Source: Batkoa obscura
Taxonomy: Eukaryota; Entomophthoromycota; Entomophthoromycetes; Entomophthorales; Batkoaceae
Assembly (NCBI GenBank): GCA_030770535.1
Contig: JASVEC010000148.1
Span: forward strand, 1 to 40,960
DNA length: 40,960 nucleotides
Reading direction: 5' to 3'
Shown: piece by piece, positions 39,878 through 40,960 of the stretch
How the letters are laid out: every line of letters begins with the position of its first letter
Position numbering within the stretch: position 1 is the stretch's first letter
Notes under the pieces: model-generated
Databases searched by the model: none
What the model was told of the DNA's origin: nothing
The model's input: the letters and a program-made list of their open reading frames with translations, nothing else
Program-made: the position numbers and the translations under genes

Positions 39878-40955
39878 ATGGGCATAACAGGTACAAACAA
39901 TGTCCCTTTAGGTAAGCGTCGAGTTGGTCGGGGAGATTCTGAAAGTAATCGTAGTCCAATTAAAGAAAGTGCTAGGGAAAGTGAAAGAGGTAGAGAAAGA
40001 GGTGGAGAAAGAGGTGGAGAAAGAGGCGGAGAAAGAGAACGTGGAAGAGAGAGGGGTAGGGATTATGAGCGAGATTATGAACGAGGTAGAGACAGAGAGA
40101 GGGAGCGTGGTGGAGAAAGAGAAAGGGGAAGAGAAAGAGAAAGAGACGGGGAAGGTAGAAGAAATAGGTTTGATAGGGAACCAAGTAAGGGTGAAGGTAA
40201 GTAAAGATTTTAAATAAAGATTTTAAATAAAGATTGATAATTAAACCTAATTTTAGGAAAATCAGGTGAAGGTAAGCCAAAAAGGAGAACTACCCGTTGG
40301 GGAGATCCAAATAATAAATTTGTGGTTCCTGGTATGCCAACTACATTACCTTCTAATATGACAGCTGAACAAGTTAAGAATTATTTGGGTAAGAAGTTTT
40401 TAAATTATAGTATATTATTTATATTATAATAATTAACCTTTTATTAGTATTTTTAAGAATGGAAGAAATAGGCGCTAAATTACGTTCAAATGATATTATC
40501 CCACCAGAAGAGCAACGTTCTCCATCACCTGAACCAGTTTATAATAGTTTAGGTCAAAGAGTCAATACTAGGGATGTACGATATAAAAAAAATTAGAAGA
40601 AGAAAGACATCGATTAATAGAGCAAGCAATTAAAGATAATCCCGATTTTAAACCACCAGCCGATTATAGAAGACCATCTAAATTAGCTGAAAAATATTTT
40701 ATACCAGCAAAAGAACATCCAGATATCAATTTCATTGGTTTATTAATTGGCCCTAGAGGTAATACATTAAAGAAGATGGAAACGGAAACAGGGTGTAAGA
40801 TATCGATTAGGGGTAAAGGTAGTGTTAAAGAAGGTAAAAGAACAGATGCTGGTCCTATCCCAGGTATCGATGAAGAGTTACACTGTTTAATTACAGGGGA
40901 TACAGAGGAGAAAGTACAAAAAGCATTAAAAATGGTTAAGGAAATTATAGCAGCG
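39878..40955 (+). CDS. MSL5/SF1-like: Branchpoint-binding protein SF1/BBP, 5' part (gene runs off the window)
   Basis: Nuclear splicing factor that recognises the intron branchpoint and contacts U2AF during early spliceosome assembly. Exons: 39878-40196, 40257-40388, and 40448 to about 40955, where a GTAAG donor ends the window. The N-terminus has a long Arg/Glu/Gly low-complexity tract (about 34-98). It is followed by the helix-hairpin region [18 protein letters not shown], the conserved [10 protein letters not shown] (the SPSP phosphosites of SF1), [13 protein letters not shown] and the start of the KH domain with its GLLIGPRG loop and [11 protein letters not shown]. The C-terminal KH/QUA2 part and any zinc knuckle lie outside. 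In exon 3 a run of eight A (40585-40592) is one base short of the frame needed for the conserved [10 protein letters not shown] that follows; sequencing error is the likeliest cause. Intron 1 carries a short tandem repeat. Confidence 0.9.
40201..40235 (+). repeat. Short tandem repeat in SF1 intron 1
   Basis: About two and a half copies of a 15-bp unit, AAAGATTTTAAATAA, near the intron donor. It probably arose by slippage. Confidence 0.6.
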
Positions 40956-40960
40956 GTAAG

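Noticed and set aside
39924-40280. Long alternative frames on both strands over the SF1 N-terminus
   Set aside because: They come from the purine-rich Arg/Glu/Gly repeat of the real gene read in other frames.

Overview
The window looks like nuclear DNA from a very AT-rich early-diverging fungus. The evidence is short GT-AG introns (about 45-100 nt), compact genes, a Pbs2/Wis1-type MAP kinase kinase, CsbD-like stress proteins, fungal-style C2H2 regulators, a secreted M28 aminopeptidase, cytochromes P450 and the branchpoint-binding splicing factor SF1/BBP. An Entomophthoromycotina (Conidiobolus-like) fungus would fit the low GC and gene mix, but that placement is inference only.

Layout. 1-4.5 kb: a C2H2 zinc-finger gene cut short in its second finger, two short MITEs and a tRNA-Lys(UUU). 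4.6-6.6 kb: three CsbD-like genes, each with an ACGTCA (CRE/ATF-type) core shortly upstream. 6.7-12.8 kb: the densest stretch, with a 4-exon class-III aminotransferase, a 12-exon MAT2B/RmlD-like gene and a 7-exon HOG-type MAPKK. 12.8-24.4 kb: mostly AT-rich non-coding DNA with MITEs, decayed coding fragments, a zinc-finger pseudogene (16.1 kb) and an intact paralogue (20.6 kb). 24.5 kb: a secreted leucine-aminopeptidase-like M28 peptidase. 25.6-36.2 kb: three copies (A, B, C) of a P450 unit; B and C form a nearly perfect giant palindrome (2,392-bp arms, 68-bp spacer), and a second, smaller palindrome (276-bp arms) lies beside it. 36.6-38.3 kb: a small TIR element and two tandem paralogous genes of about 82 codons from an unrecognised family. 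39.9 kb to the end: the 5' part of SF1/BBP.

The most interesting features are (1) P450 copies whose differences are packed into short patches matching expected substrate-recognition regions, separated by long blocks almost identical even at silent sites; (2) the P450 palindrome, whose outer breakpoint falls inside a copy of a ~100-bp MITE family; (3) that MITE family itself, with 16 recognisable copies; and (4) the CsbD cluster with shared ACGTCA promoter cores, in the same window as the MAPKK of the stress pathway that in other fungi acts through ATF/CREB factors. Multi-exon models were checked by hand: reading phase is kept across every junction of the aminotransferase, MAT2B-like and MAPKK genes. 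Homology calls are from recognised motifs and family knowledge; no search was run.
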